From contig CAXULQ010000003.1 in NCBI GenBank assembly GCA_964251965.1, positions 348,363 to 412,362 on the forward strand: a stretch of DNA of 64,000 nt, read 5' to 3'. Within the stretch, counting starts at the first letter, position 1, and each line of letters starts with the position of its first letter. The notes beneath the pieces were generated by a model. The model was given only the letters and a program-made list of their open reading frames with translations, made no database searches and was not told where the DNA came from. The stretch comes from Mucilaginibacter_A sp964251965. GTDB lineage: Bacteria; Bacteroidota; Bacteroidia; Sphingobacteriales; Sphingobacteriaceae. The translations under genes and the position numbers were made by a program. This document shows positions 52,370-61,616 of this stretch, piece after piece.

Positions 52370-52843
52370 CTACTCATGATGATAAGGCTCGCCCTTTAAA
52401 ATCGTAAAAGCGCGGTAAACCTGTTCCACAAAAAACAAACGCACCATTTGATGTGAAAAGGTGAGTTTGGACAGCGAGAGTTTTTCGTTTGCGCGCTGAT
52501 AAACCGATTGGTCAAAACCATACGGGCCGCCAATTATAAAAACCAGGTTTTGGGTTGAAGCAATCATCCGTTTGTTCAGCAAATCTGCAAATTGTAATGA
52601 CGAAAGTTCCTGTCCGCGTTCGTCCAGTAAAACCACATAATCTGTAGCAACCGTTTTCTTTAAAATCAGTTCTGCTTCTTTTGCTTTTTGCTGATCATGG
52701 CTCAAACCTTTGGTGTTTTTCAATTCGGGGATTTCGATAAGTTCCAGTTTGATGTAATGTTTTAAGCGTTTCAGGTAGATTTCGATGCCTTGGTTTAAGT
52801 ATTTTTCTTCGGTTTTCCCGAGGGACAGGAGCGTGATCTTCAT
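52370..52843 (-). CDS. rlmH: 23S rRNA pseudouridine-1915 N3-methyltransferase RlmH
   Basis: A 157-residue SPOUT methyltransferase that uses S-adenosylmethionine to methylate position 1915 in helix 69 of 23S rRNA. Start is the ATG at 52843 (MKITLLSLGKTEEKYLNQGI); upstream in-frame codons lie outside the family pattern. The cofactor knot is LVFIIGGPYGFDQSVYQRA and LSLSKLTFSHQMVRLFFVEQ, and the typical end YRAFTILKGEPYHHE is present. It is divergent from the MutS-like gene with 84 bases between. Confidence 0.97.
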   Translation of the reverse strand: MKITLLSLGKTEEKYLNQGIEIYLKRLKHYIKLELIEIPELKNTKGLSHDQQKAKEAELILKKTVATDYVVLLDERGQELSSLQFADLLNKRMIASTQNLVFIIGGPYGFDQSVYQRANEKLSLSKLTFSHQMVRLFFVEQVYRAFTILKGEPYHHE

Positions 52844-52927
52844 CTTCAGAATAAATAACAGACTTTGGGCCGAATTGGATACTTTCGCCCAGTATTGCAC
52901 AAAGTTATATATTAAAATCAGGAGTAA

Positions 52928-54739
52928 ATGACCTTGCAGGAACAGGAAGTTTTAAAGACTTATACCGAGGAAGCAAACAGACTTTCGCAACAAGTTTTAG
53001 CCTATAAAAGAAGCATCAACCAGGTTTCTTTGTACCGGCTGATCGTTTTTTTTACCGGAATTATACTGATTTACATTTTGGGAAGATTAAACCTGAGTTA
53101 CGTTATTACGATAGTTGTAACAATGGTAACCGCATTTGTGCGGTTGATTAACAAACAATCCAAACTGCAAAAAGAATTGGCTATTGATGAAAACCTGTTA
53201 AAAGTTTTAGCTAATGAAATTGATCACCTAAAAGAAGTAAAAAACAGTTACGATAACGGTGCTGCTTTTGCAGATGGATTTCACCCATATACAGACGATC
53301 TGGATATTTTTGGAGAAAGTTCTTTATTTCATTATACCAACCGCTGCAACACGCAATCCGGTAAAAATATACTGTCAAACTGGTTTAAATCTTCCGCAGA
53401 AAAAACAATTATCGAAAGCAGGCAGCAAGCTTTAATCGAACTTAAAAATCATCAATTAGAAACCCTGAACTTTCGGGCACAATTGATTTCTTTTAAAGGA
53501 ATAGAGTTGAGTAATTTGTCGGTTTCGTTAGGACAAGGTTTGAAAGAAAAACTAACTTTCGTACAAAAAAACTGGCTGAAAACGTATGTAAAAGTATTGC
53601 CTTTTTTAATGCTCGCTTTAATTGCCGGTGCTTTTTTTAGCACTGTTTTTTTGCAGCTATTAGGTTTTTTAATGCTGGTCAATTTCTTTTTAACCGGGAT
53701 TAATGCCAAGCAAGTTAATCAGGTTTATGCTGGTTTTAGCAGAAGCAGTAGCCAACTTGCAGCCTTTGCTTCGGTTTTGACATGGCTGGAAGAAAAGCCC
53801 TGGAAAAGCAGTTATCTGCAAAAATTAGTGGAAAGTTGTAATGCCAAAAGCGGACAAAAAGCGCATCAGCAAATTGCCGCCTTATCTAAAATTTTGCAGC
53901 AATTTGATTACCGGCTGAACATGATTGTGGGCGGAATTTTGAATTTGCTATTGCTTTGGGATTTGCGCTGTACTTTACGCTTGGCCAACTGGCACAAAAC
54001 AGCAGCAGCAAACATAACAGACAGCTTCGAAGTGATATCCGCTTTTGAAGCTTTGATCAGTTTAAGCACTTTGCATTACAATCATCCCGACTGGCCGTTC
54101 GCCAAAATTACAAACGAGTTTTGTGTTGAAGCTTTAGCGTTAGGCCATCCGTTAATTGCCGAAGATAAACGCATCAGCAACAATTTTAAAATGGAACAAA
54201 AAACGGTTGATGTGATCACCGGCTCTAATATGGCTGGCAAAAGCACATTTCTACGCACACTTGGCATCAACTTGGTTCTGGCTTATGCCGGTGCGCCTGT
54301 TTGTGCCGAAAGTTTAACGGTTTCTGTGTTAAAACTGGTAAGTTACATGCGCATCAAAGATTCGCTGAACGAAAGCACTTCTACTTTTAAAGCTGAGTTG
54401 GATCGTTTGAAAATGATCCTTGAGAAAACCGCAGTAGAAAATGATACACTTGTTTTAATCGATGAAATGCTGCGCGGCACCAACAGCAAAGATAAATATG
54501 CGGGTTCTAAAGCTTTTATCGAACGTTTGGTTATGCAGAAAACTGCCGCTTTGGTTGCCACGCACGATTTACAAATTGCAGATTTGGCTGATAAACATCC
54601 AAACCTGGTCCGCAATTTTCATTTCGATATAAAAATGCAAAACCAGGATATGTTTTTTGATTACAAGATTAAGGATGGCGCGTGTAAAACTTTTAATGCG
54701 GCTATTTTATTGCGGGAGATTGGGTTGGTGGTGGAGTGA
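52928..54739 (+). CDS. Membrane-anchored MutS-like ATPase
   Basis: A 603-residue protein. N-terminal half: two membrane segments at about 38-52 and 56-71 (LIVFFTGIILIYILG, VITIVVTMVTAF) and further hydrophobic stretches around 218-250. C-terminal half: a MutS ATPase domain with Walker A GSNMAGKST at 432-440, the MutS signature YMRIKDSLNESTSTFKAEL, Walker B LVLIDEMLRGTNS around D512 and ATHDLQIADL. It lacks mismatch-recognition and clamp domains, so it is not MutS1. Its function is not known; similar proteins are frequent in Bacteroidota. The dispersed word occurs twice (53005-53013, read YKRSI; 53229-53237, read LKEV) and again across the stop codon at 54742-54750. Confidence 0.85.
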   Translation: MTLQEQEVLKTYTEEANRLSQQVLAYKRSINQVSLYRLIVFFTGIILIYILGRLNLSYVITIVVTMVTAFVRLINKQSKLQKELAIDENLLKVLANEIDHLKEVKNSYDNGAAFADGFHPYTDDLDIFGESSLFHYTNRCNTQSGKNILSNWFKSSAEKTIIESRQQALIELKNHQLETLNFRAQLISFKGIELSNLSVSLGQGLKEKLTFVQKNWLKTYVKVLPFLMLALIAGAFFSTVFLQLLGFLMLVNFFLTGINAKQVNQVYAGFSRSSSQLAAFASVLTWLEEKPWKSSYLQKLVESCNAKSGQKAHQQIAALSKILQQFDYRLNMIVGGILNLLLLWDLRCTLRLANWHKTAAANITDSFEVISAFEALISLSTLHYNHPDWPFAKITNEFCVEALALGHPLIAEDKRISNNFKMEQKTVDVITGSNMAGKSTFLRTLGINLVLAYAGAPVCAESLTVSVLKLVSYMRIKDSLNESTSTFKAELDRLKMILEKTAVENDTLVLIDEMLRGTNSKDKYAGSKAFIERLVMQKTAALVATHDLQIADLADKHPNLVRNFHFDIKMQNQDMFFDYKIKDGACKTFNAAILLREIGLVVE

Positions 54740-54810
54740 TGCTTCTTTTATCGGGTAAAAAATTGTTAACCTATAATGTTCGAAATATTTAAATTATATA
54801 ATTAGCAGCA

Positions 54811-55512
54811 ATGACTTTTTTAAAAGTAAATTACCAAACCCAAGAATCAATACTTGAAAGTTTTGATACGATAGCAGATAAAATTTCAAATAGTGTAATT
54901 CTTAAAATCAACAATGCTTTTTACAGAATTGTTGATTTTGAATTTTATGCCTTCTCAGAAAAAATATTTCCAGATCCGCATACTTATAAACACGATTTAC
55001 AATTACAAAACAGCAGACTGTATTTGCATAGTTCAGGAATAGACATAACTTTTGGAGACGGCATAAATCATGGCGGTATCTTATTAAGAAGTGTCATAAA
55101 ATTACGCGATGGAGCCACAAAAGAAAGCGGATTTATGAAAGAACAATTTAGTGGGCCTCAAAATGTAGCAACTGAATTGTTTTCAAATCTTAATGCTTTA
55201 GATGGTGAGGAAAAGAATGAAATAAGTATTATCGACATTCAAAATCATCACCAAGATGCTCAATATTATCCAGCAATGGAATGGATCAAAACTAAACGAG
55301 TTGGATTAACTCCAAAATCCGATGATGTAAGCGATGTATACAAAAAGTTAAAGCTAAGATATATTGTAATACTTCCGAAGTTTCCTGATTTTAAACAAAA
55401 CTTAAAAGGAATTGAAGCCATTCTTGCGGAAAGCGTTGAGTTAGGTGAATTGACCGCAGAAGAAGCTCGCAAAAAATCAAAAGCCATTTTAGGTTACAAT
55501 AGAAACTTTTAG
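54811..55512 (+). CDS. AT-rich conserved hypothetical, possibly AAG-like DNA glycosylase
   Basis: A 233-residue cytoplasmic protein of unknown function. YRIVDFEFYAFSEK (E44) and LHSSGIDITFGDGINHGGIL with LLRSVIKL resemble, at low level, the GRIVETEAY and YVY-YG-----AVLIRA blocks of alkyladenine DNA glycosylases. In those the Glu is catalytic. This similarity is by eye and could be misleading. The stop overlaps the start of the next gene by one base (TAGTG), so the two are coupled. The region is much more AT-rich than its neighbours and has no dispersed word, suggesting recent acquisition. Confidence 0.6.
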   Translation: MTFLKVNYQTQESILESFDTIADKISNSVILKINNAFYRIVDFEFYAFSEKIFPDPHTYKHDLQLQNSRLYLHSSGIDITFGDGINHGGILLRSVIKLRDGATKESGFMKEQFSGPQNVATELFSNLNALDGEEKNEISIIDIQNHHQDAQYYPAMEWIKTKRVGLTPKSDDVSDVYKKLKLRYIVILPKFPDFKQNLKGIEAILAESVELGELTAEEARKKSKAILGYNRNF

Positions 55513-56351
55513 TGATTGCTGATAGCGAAACAAACTGTCTTTATTTAGCTGATACTTTACCTAAGAAGTATCCAACTTTTTATCATCAGTTTGAAAAAGT
55601 CCTTCAAACTTGTAACATTGATTTTAAACTACTTTCAAAAACAAAAGATATTTGGGCAGTTGATTATATGCCGATACAAATTGAAAAAGATGAATTTGTG
55701 CAATTTACTTATAATCCAAATTATTTACGGAATACTATAAAAGGACGTAAAACAATTTCAGATGTTGATGCAATTTGTAAAGCAATAAACATCTCACCAA
55801 AAAAATCAAACATTGTATTAGATGGTGGAAATGTGATCAAAACGCATAACAAAGTAATTATATGTGATAAAATTTTTATTGAAAATCCAACAGTTATTGA
55901 AAAAGAATTAATCAAAGAACTCTACAATATTTTCCAAGTTGATAAATTGATTTTTATTCCAACTGATCCAAAAGATTTTACTGGTCATGCAGACGGAATG
56001 GTTCGTTTCATATATCACAATACTGTTTTAATCAACAATTATTCAAAAGAAGACGGAGCGTTTCAATTAAGATTTCGTTTGGCTTTGCATAATGTAGGTT
56101 TGGATTATATTGAAATTCCATATAATCCAAGTGGAAATAAAAATGACAGTTATGCAAATGGTATCTACTTAAACTATTTGCAAATGAAACAGGCCATAAT
56201 AATTCCAACTTTCGAAATCAAAGAAGATGAGTTAGTGCTAAAGCAATTTGAACAACTTTTTAAAGGACAAACTATAAAAACTATTGAAAGTAATGAAATT
56301 GCAAGGCAAGGTGGAATATTGAATTGTATTACTTGGAATATCAAAGTGTAA
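55512..56351 (+). CDS. Agmatine deiminase / peptidylarginine deiminase family protein
   Basis: A 279-residue pentein-fold enzyme. DIWAVDYMPIQ corresponds to WxRDxxP, with the Asp kept but the Arg replaced by Val. NIVLDGGNVIKT, the His in FTGHADGMVRF and the nucleophile Cys in GGILNCITW match the PAD_porph family. The family hydrolyses guanidino groups (agmatine to carbamoylputrescine, or arginine in proteins) releasing ammonia. At 279 residues it is shorter than usual agmatine deiminases (about 340-370), mainly at the N-terminus. The GTG start overlaps the upstream stop. The change at WxRD leaves the substrate open. Confidence 0.78.
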   Translation: MIADSETNCLYLADTLPKKYPTFYHQFEKVLQTCNIDFKLLSKTKDIWAVDYMPIQIEKDEFVQFTYNPNYLRNTIKGRKTISDVDAICKAINISPKKSNIVLDGGNVIKTHNKVIICDKIFIENPTVIEKELIKELYNIFQVDKLIFIPTDPKDFTGHADGMVRFIYHNTVLINNYSKEDGAFQLRFRLALHNVGLDYIEIPYNPSGNKNDSYANGIYLNYLQMKQAIIIPTFEIKEDELVLKQFEQLFKGQTIKTIESNEIARQGGILNCITWNIKV

Positions 56352-56371
56352 TTCTATCAATACTTCTTTTA

Positions 56372-58939
56372 TCACCTAATTACCGTAACATGTCCCGCTT
56401 CCTTCAACGTATCTTCGTTCAAAGTTAATCCGGTAATTATATAATAATACGTGCCAACGGGAACAGGTTTTCCGTTAAATGTACCATCCCAGCGTTTTAA
56501 AATATCTTTTGCTTCGTACAACTGCATGCCGTAGCGGTTAAAAATCTGGATGCGGTAATTTTGCAAGTTGGTGATTTTCACCCCAAAATCATCGTTGATG
56601 CCGTCGCTGTTGGGTGTAAAAGCATTGGGGATAAAAATGGTAACATCATAACGCAAAACCAATTTCCCCAGGGAAATGGTGTTGGTGCAAACGTTTTTAT
56701 TGGTTGCCGTTAGCTTCACCGTAAAACTTCCTTTGGTGGTATAAGTGTGTTGTGGATTGGTTTGGGTAGAAGTTGTGCCATCACCAAAATCCCACAAATA
56801 GCTATCGGCATTGTTAGAAAGATTGGTAAACGAAACCGTTAGCGGAACCGAAGCGGAAATCGGAATAGTGGGCGTAGCATCAAAAGCCGCAACCGGCACC
56901 GGCGCAATATCTGTAAGATTAATGGTTGTAGAAACCGGGTCGCTGGAACATAAACCTTGTGTAATCACCAAAGTGTAAGTTCCGGCAACAGAAGTCCCGG
57001 TAATCGGGATCCGAACGACGGTTTGGTTAGAAGTAAAATTGTTTGGGCCTGTCCAACTGTAAGTGGTATTGGCCAATGAATTTGTGCTTAAAATTAGGGT
57101 ATCGCCAATACAATACGGACCAGTAACCTTGTTTAATTGCGTAACAACAGGTTTCTGCGGAACGGTAAGGGTTTGTGCTAAAACAGCCGTACAGCCCTGA
57201 CCGCCGGTTGCCGTCAGGGTGATTTTTTTATCGCCAAAAGAAGTATACGTAATGGTAAAAGGCCCGCTGGTTGTGGCACCGGCTATGCTGGCATCTGTAC
57301 CAAAATCCCAATTTAGAGTGGTGTAATCCGTAGAATTATTGGTGATGGTAAAGCTTTGCTGCGCAGTGCAAAGGTTATTTGGTGTAATGGTAAAATTAAG
57401 CACGGGTGTTTTGCCGATGGCTGGAACGGTGATCGAAGCCGTATCACTTGTACAACCATTTTGCGTGATTACAAGCTTGTAAACCCCTGCCTGGTTATAA
57501 TTAGTTAGCGGAATGGTAACTACAGAATCGGTAGAAGTAAAACCGTTTGGCCCTTGCCAGGTATAAGAAGTTGTTTTGGCTGAAGGGATTTGTGCCCTCA
57601 ATACTAAGTTATCGCCTAAACAATAGATGCTTTTGGCGAACAGCACAACAGGTATTGTTGGTTTTAAGGGAATATCGAATGTTTTGTAATCTACCGTAAT
57701 ACAACCTTGGGCACTTATGGCTTGCAAAACTACTGTCTTTGTTCCGGGAGTAGAATAAGTTACGGTGTAAGGGCCTTCACCAGCCGCAGAATCAATGCTC
57801 GCGCCATCTCCGAAACTCCATTTTAGTTTTGTGTAATTGGTTGATTGATTAGTAAAAGTAAAACTTGGGTTTGCAGTACAAGGATTATTAACCTGCATGG
57901 CTAATTTAGCTGTTGGGCCTAAAAAAGTTCCTGTTCCACCAAAAGATATTGTAAAACCATTGTTTCCGCTTGAAACATTATTAATAAGCAAGGCATAAAC
58001 ATGGCCTTGTATCATATCTACATATTTCACAAATCCATCTTGGCCTGGAACACAGCCTTGCGTTTCTGATATATCGACTGAAGTTAAATTTAACCCTGTT
58101 TGATTATAAAATGGTACACAATCTATTCCACTACCTTCTGCACAGCGAATCGCATTAGCACCGTTTACATTTGCGGCACTTCCGCTCGTGCCCAGATCAT
58201 ACAAAACCCAATCAATGTCATTAAATGTTACTGTGGGCGTAATTGTAAAAGTAAGTGTCCCGTTATTGGCAGCAGTCCATTTGTACCAGGCTGTATTTGA
58301 TTCTATCGATCCGTTTCCTGAATTATTATCAAGGCACGTTCCTGCAGATTCCCGGTTATTTGTACCTGCACCGGTTACATTGGTTTGCGTAAAAGTATCT
58401 TTCGAACACAAAATTGAAGCCGTGTTAAAATCCTGGCCGGGTTTTAAAACCGGATTATTATTGCTAACGCAAATTTTAAAAGTGCCCGTATTATAGCTGG
58501 CTGCGCTAACCCGGATATAATACGTTTGCCCGATGGTTAAAGCGCCTTTATACAAAGTAGTTAAAGTTGTGCCGTTGAAAGCAGAACCGATCAGTTCGGA
58601 AAAATTGGAACAGTCTGTTGTAGTGTATAAAGCAATTAACGGGGAATTGAGTGTGCCGCTGCCATTTTCATTGCCGGTAATTGTTATGTTTAAATCAAAG
58701 GCAATAGCTGTATATTTAAACCAGACATCGTTTCCATCCACAGGCCAAAACTGCGATTTTGCCAAACCGCTTGGCGTAGCATTTATATTGCTGTAAGCCG
58801 CATTATCAGTACAGAAATTGTTAGCATTCGACAGGTCAATCGCGCCGGAACAGTTATCATTTACCGGTGCCTGCGCTTTCAGCACGGCCGTAAACCCCGA
58901 AAAAAAGACCGATAAAAGAAGTAGTTGTAAATGCTTCAA
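56372..58939 (-). CDS. T9SS-secreted PKD protein with gliding motility-associated C-terminal domain
   Basis: An 855-residue surface protein. Signal peptide LLLLSVFFSGFTAVLKAQ. Residues about 25-165 and 175-340 are two jelly-roll-like domains (NDNCSGAIDLSNANNFC, TAWYKWTAANNGTLTFTI). Several PKD/Ig-like domains follow, the last with SYLWDFGDGTTSTQTNPQHT. The C-terminus FIPNAFTPNSDGINDDFGVK, then IQIFNRYGMQLYEAK and GTYYYIITG, is the type B T9SS sorting domain. It is a smaller relative of the adhesin at 31146-40730 without superrepeats. The dispersed word at 58913-58921 lies in the signal peptide (QLLLLS). Confidence 0.92.
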   Translation of the reverse strand: MKHLQLLLLSVFFSGFTAVLKAQAPVNDNCSGAIDLSNANNFCTDNAAYSNINATPSGLAKSQFWPVDGNDVWFKYTAIAFDLNITITGNENGSGTLNSPLIALYTTTDCSNFSELIGSAFNGTTLTTLYKGALTIGQTYYIRVSAASYNTGTFKICVSNNNPVLKPGQDFNTASILCSKDTFTQTNVTGAGTNNRESAGTCLDNNSGNGSIESNTAWYKWTAANNGTLTFTITPTVTFNDIDWVLYDLGTSGSAANVNGANAIRCAEGSGIDCVPFYNQTGLNLTSVDISETQGCVPGQDGFVKYVDMIQGHVYALLINNVSSGNNGFTISFGGTGTFLGPTAKLAMQVNNPCTANPSFTFTNQSTNYTKLKWSFGDGASIDSAAGEGPYTVTYSTPGTKTVVLQAISAQGCITVDYKTFDIPLKPTIPVVLFAKSIYCLGDNLVLRAQIPSAKTTSYTWQGPNGFTSTDSVVTIPLTNYNQAGVYKLVITQNGCTSDTASITVPAIGKTPVLNFTITPNNLCTAQQSFTITNNSTDYTTLNWDFGTDASIAGATTSGPFTITYTSFGDKKITLTATGGQGCTAVLAQTLTVPQKPVVTQLNKVTGPYCIGDTLILSTNSLANTTYSWTGPNNFTSNQTVVRIPITGTSVAGTYTLVITQGLCSSDPVSTTINLTDIAPVPVAAFDATPTIPISASVPLTVSFTNLSNNADSYLWDFGDGTTSTQTNPQHTYTTKGSFTVKLTATNKNVCTNTISLGKLVLRYDVTIFIPNAFTPNSDGINDDFGVKITNLQNYRIQIFNRYGMQLYEAKDILKRWDGTFNGKPVPVGTYYYIITGLTLNEDTLKEAGHVTVIR

Positions 58940-58963
58940 AGTTTCGTGATGAAATCTTCTCTA

Positions 58964-59004
58964 AAATAGAAAAAGCTCCATCAATAACGGAGCTTTTTCT
59001 ATTT
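58964..59004 (-). terminator. Rho-independent terminator of aconitase (bidirectional hairpin)
   Basis: AAATAGAAAAAGCTCC and GGAGCTTTTTCTATTT form a perfect 16-bp stem around a nine-base loop. Read on the minus strand the stem's 3' arm is T-rich. It lies 18 bases past the aconitase stop. Confidence 0.85.
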
Positions 59005-59021
59005 GAAGTATCATACTGTTT

Positions 59022-61295
59022 TTATGCCACATTTTTTTGTTGCCTGCGGATAATGTTCAGCGCACCACCAGCTTTAAACCACTCAATTTGTTGTGCATTA
59101 TAAGTGTGGTTTACCGGAAAAGTTTCCTGAGAACCATCTGCGTGGTGCAAAACGATCGTCAACTGGCTGCCCGGTGCAAACTGGTTTAAACCAACAATAT
59201 CGAAAGTATCATCTTCCAGAATTTTGTTGTAATCGGTTTTATCTGCAAAAGTTAAGCCCAGCATCCCTTGCTTTTTCAGGTTGGTTTCGTGAATACGGGC
59301 AAAAGATTTCACCAGAATCGCACGGACACCCAAATGGCGCGGTTCCATGGCGGCATGTTCGCGGGACGAGCCTTCACCATAATTCTCATCACCAACCACG
59401 ATGCTGCCAATTCCTGCTGCTTTATAAGCACGCTGCGTTGCCGGAACCGGGCCGTATTCGCCGGTCAGTTCATTTTTAACGGTATCAGATTTTAGGTTGA
59501 AAAAATTGATCGCACCAATCAGCATATTATTGGAGATATTGTCCAAATGCCCACGGTATTTTAACCAAGGGCCGGCCATCGAAATATGATCTGTCGTACA
59601 TTTTCCTTTGGCTTTGATCAGTAATTTTAGACCTAAAATATCAGTTCCTTCCCAAGCCTTGAACGGATCGAGGAGTTGCAAACGGTCAGAATCCGGGCGG
59701 ACTTTTACTTCAACCGTGCTGCCATCAATCGCCGGTGCTAAATAACCGGCATCTTCCACCGCAAAACCTTTGATCGGCATTTCGATGCCTTGAGGTTCAT
59801 TTAATTTTACTTGTTCGCCGTTTTCGTTGGTTAAAGTATCGGTTAAAGGATTGAAAGTCAGATCACCAGCAATGGCAAACGCGGTAACAATTTCCGGAGA
59901 AGCCACAAACGCGTGTGTATTTGGATTGCCATCCTGCCGTTTCGCAAAATTGCGGTTAAAAGAAGTAATGATGGAGTTTTTACGGGTCGGATCATTGGTA
60001 TGTCGCGCCCACTGACCGATACAAGGTCCGCAAGCATTTGCCAAAACTACGCCGCCAATGTTTTCAAAAGTATTTAAATAACCGTCGCGGTTTACGGTAT
60101 AACGAACCAGTTCCGAACCTGGCGTAACCGTAAATTCGGCCTTGGTTTTTAAGCCTTTGCTGATGGCTTGTGTAGCGATGGAAGCCGCACGCGTAATATC
60201 TTCGTAAGAAGAGTTGGTGCAGGAACCGATCAAACCAACTTCTAACACAGTTGGCCATTGGTTTTCGCGAACAGCATCAGCAAATTTAGAAATCGGCCAG
60301 GCCAGATCCGGTGTAAACGGACCGTTTACATAAGGCTCCAGTTCAGAAAGGTTTATTTCAATTACCTGATCAAAATAAGCTTCCGGGTTGGCGTAAACTT
60401 CTTCATCACCGGTTAAATGTTCTTTAATTGCGTTAGCTAATTCTGCAATTGCGGCACGTTCGGTTCCTTGTAAATAAGCTTCAGATTTTTCGTCGTAACC
60501 AAAAATAGAAGTGGTTGCACCAATTTCTGCACCCATGTTGCAAATCGTCCCTTTTCCGGTTGCAGAAATAGAACGTGCACCTTCGCCAAAATATTCTACG
60601 ATTGCACCGGTTCCGCCGTTAACAGTTAAAATACCGGCCACTTTCAGGATCACATCTTTTGCAGAAGTCCAGCCAGAAAGTTTTCCGGTTAACTTTACAC
60701 CAATCAGTTTTGGGAATTTTAGTTCCCAGGGCAATCCGGCCATTACATCGCAGGCATCGGCACCGCCAACACCAATGGCAATCATGCCCAAACCACCAGC
60801 ATTTGGTGTATGAGAATCCGTTCCGATCATCATCCCGCCAGGAAAAGCATAGTTTTCCAACACTACCTGGTGGATAATCCCGGCTCCCGGTTTCCAGAAA
60901 CCAATTCCGTATTTATTAGAAACCGAAGAAAGGAAATCGTAAACTTCTTTATTTTGAGATTTTGCAGTGTCCAAATCTTCATCAGCACCAATCTTTGCCT
61001 GGATCAGGTGATCGCAATGCACGGTTGAAGGCACAGCAACTTGCGGGCGGCCAGCTTGCATAAACTGTAGAAGTGCCATTTGCGCCGTTGCATCCTGCAT
61101 GGCAACACGATCCGGTGCAAAATCTACGTAATCTACACCGCGCAGCAATTCGCGGGAAGGATCACCTGCTGAAAGATGGGAATATAAAATTTTTTCAGTT
61201 AAAGTTAGCGGTTTGCCAACTGCTTTTCGGGCAGCTTCGATACGACTGCCGTAGCGGTTGTAAACCTGCTGGATCATATTTAAATCAAAAGCCAT
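59022..61295 (-). CDS. Aconitate hydratase (mitochondrial-type)
   Basis: A 757-residue 4Fe-4S enzyme of the citric acid cycle, converting citrate to isocitrate. Iron-sulfur Cys ligands are in GLIGSCTNSSYED and NACGPCIGQW. The active-site Ser/Arg loop is GEGSSREHAAMEPRHLG, and substrate-binding residues are in GTDSHTPNAGGLGMIAIGVG. The swivel domain at the C-terminus contains KSFARIHETNLKKQGMLGL. Length and motif order match the roughly 750-residue mitochondrial-type group rather than AcnA or AcnB of enterics. It is a single gene with its own terminator. The dispersed word at 59957-59965 falls on codons ITSFNR. Confidence 0.96.
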   Translation of the reverse strand: MAFDLNMIQQVYNRYGSRIEAARKAVGKPLTLTEKILYSHLSAGDPSRELLRGVDYVDFAPDRVAMQDATAQMALLQFMQAGRPQVAVPSTVHCDHLIQAKIGADEDLDTAKSQNKEVYDFLSSVSNKYGIGFWKPGAGIIHQVVLENYAFPGGMMIGTDSHTPNAGGLGMIAIGVGGADACDVMAGLPWELKFPKLIGVKLTGKLSGWTSAKDVILKVAGILTVNGGTGAIVEYFGEGARSISATGKGTICNMGAEIGATTSIFGYDEKSEAYLQGTERAAIAELANAIKEHLTGDEEVYANPEAYFDQVIEINLSELEPYVNGPFTPDLAWPISKFADAVRENQWPTVLEVGLIGSCTNSSYEDITRAASIATQAISKGLKTKAEFTVTPGSELVRYTVNRDGYLNTFENIGGVVLANACGPCIGQWARHTNDPTRKNSIITSFNRNFAKRQDGNPNTHAFVASPEIVTAFAIAGDLTFNPLTDTLTNENGEQVKLNEPQGIEMPIKGFAVEDAGYLAPAIDGSTVEVKVRPDSDRLQLLDPFKAWEGTDILGLKLLIKAKGKCTTDHISMAGPWLKYRGHLDNISNNMLIGAINFFNLKSDTVKNELTGEYGPVPATQRAYKAAGIGSIVVGDENYGEGSSREHAAMEPRHLGVRAILVKSFARIHETNLKKQGMLGLTFADKTDYNKILEDDTFDIVGLNQFAPGSQLTIVLHHADGSQETFPVNHTYNAQQIEWFKAGGALNIIRRQQKNVA

Positions 61296-61616
61296 TTTAT
61301 TGATTTTTATTAAGGTGATTAATAATTAAACCATCACGGTTTGAGGCGAATCTACAAAAATAACAGGTAAAAGAAGTATCGGTTTTTGTAAATTTGATTG
61401 GTGCGGGAATGAGTACGAATTGCATTTTTGCCTACGCCTTAGATATAAATTTGTTTCCCGATGTATGATGGTATATGTTTAAGCGGGATTAGAAATCTCC
61501 GGCTCAAAGGATGTAGACCGGTTTATCTTTTTTACAAAAAAAAGTTTGTATAAATGTACTTTTGATCAGCCAAAACTTAACACCAAAATAAAACCAAAAT
61601 AAATATTATCAAGAAG
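61296..61616. other. 321-bp divergent intergenic region
   Basis: Between aconitase (minus) and the metalloprotease (plus). It contains the dispersed word at 61368-61376 and, for the plus-strand gene, a TACTTTTG -7-like box at 61557-61564. No ORF, hairpin or riboswitch was seen. Confidence 0.5.
61557..61564 (+). promoter_or_regulatory. Candidate -7 box (TACTTTTG) for the metalloprotease
   Basis: It matches TAnnTTTG and lies 52 bases before the ATG at 61617, a normal leader length. No good -33 TTG at 17-23 bases. Confidence 0.4.
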
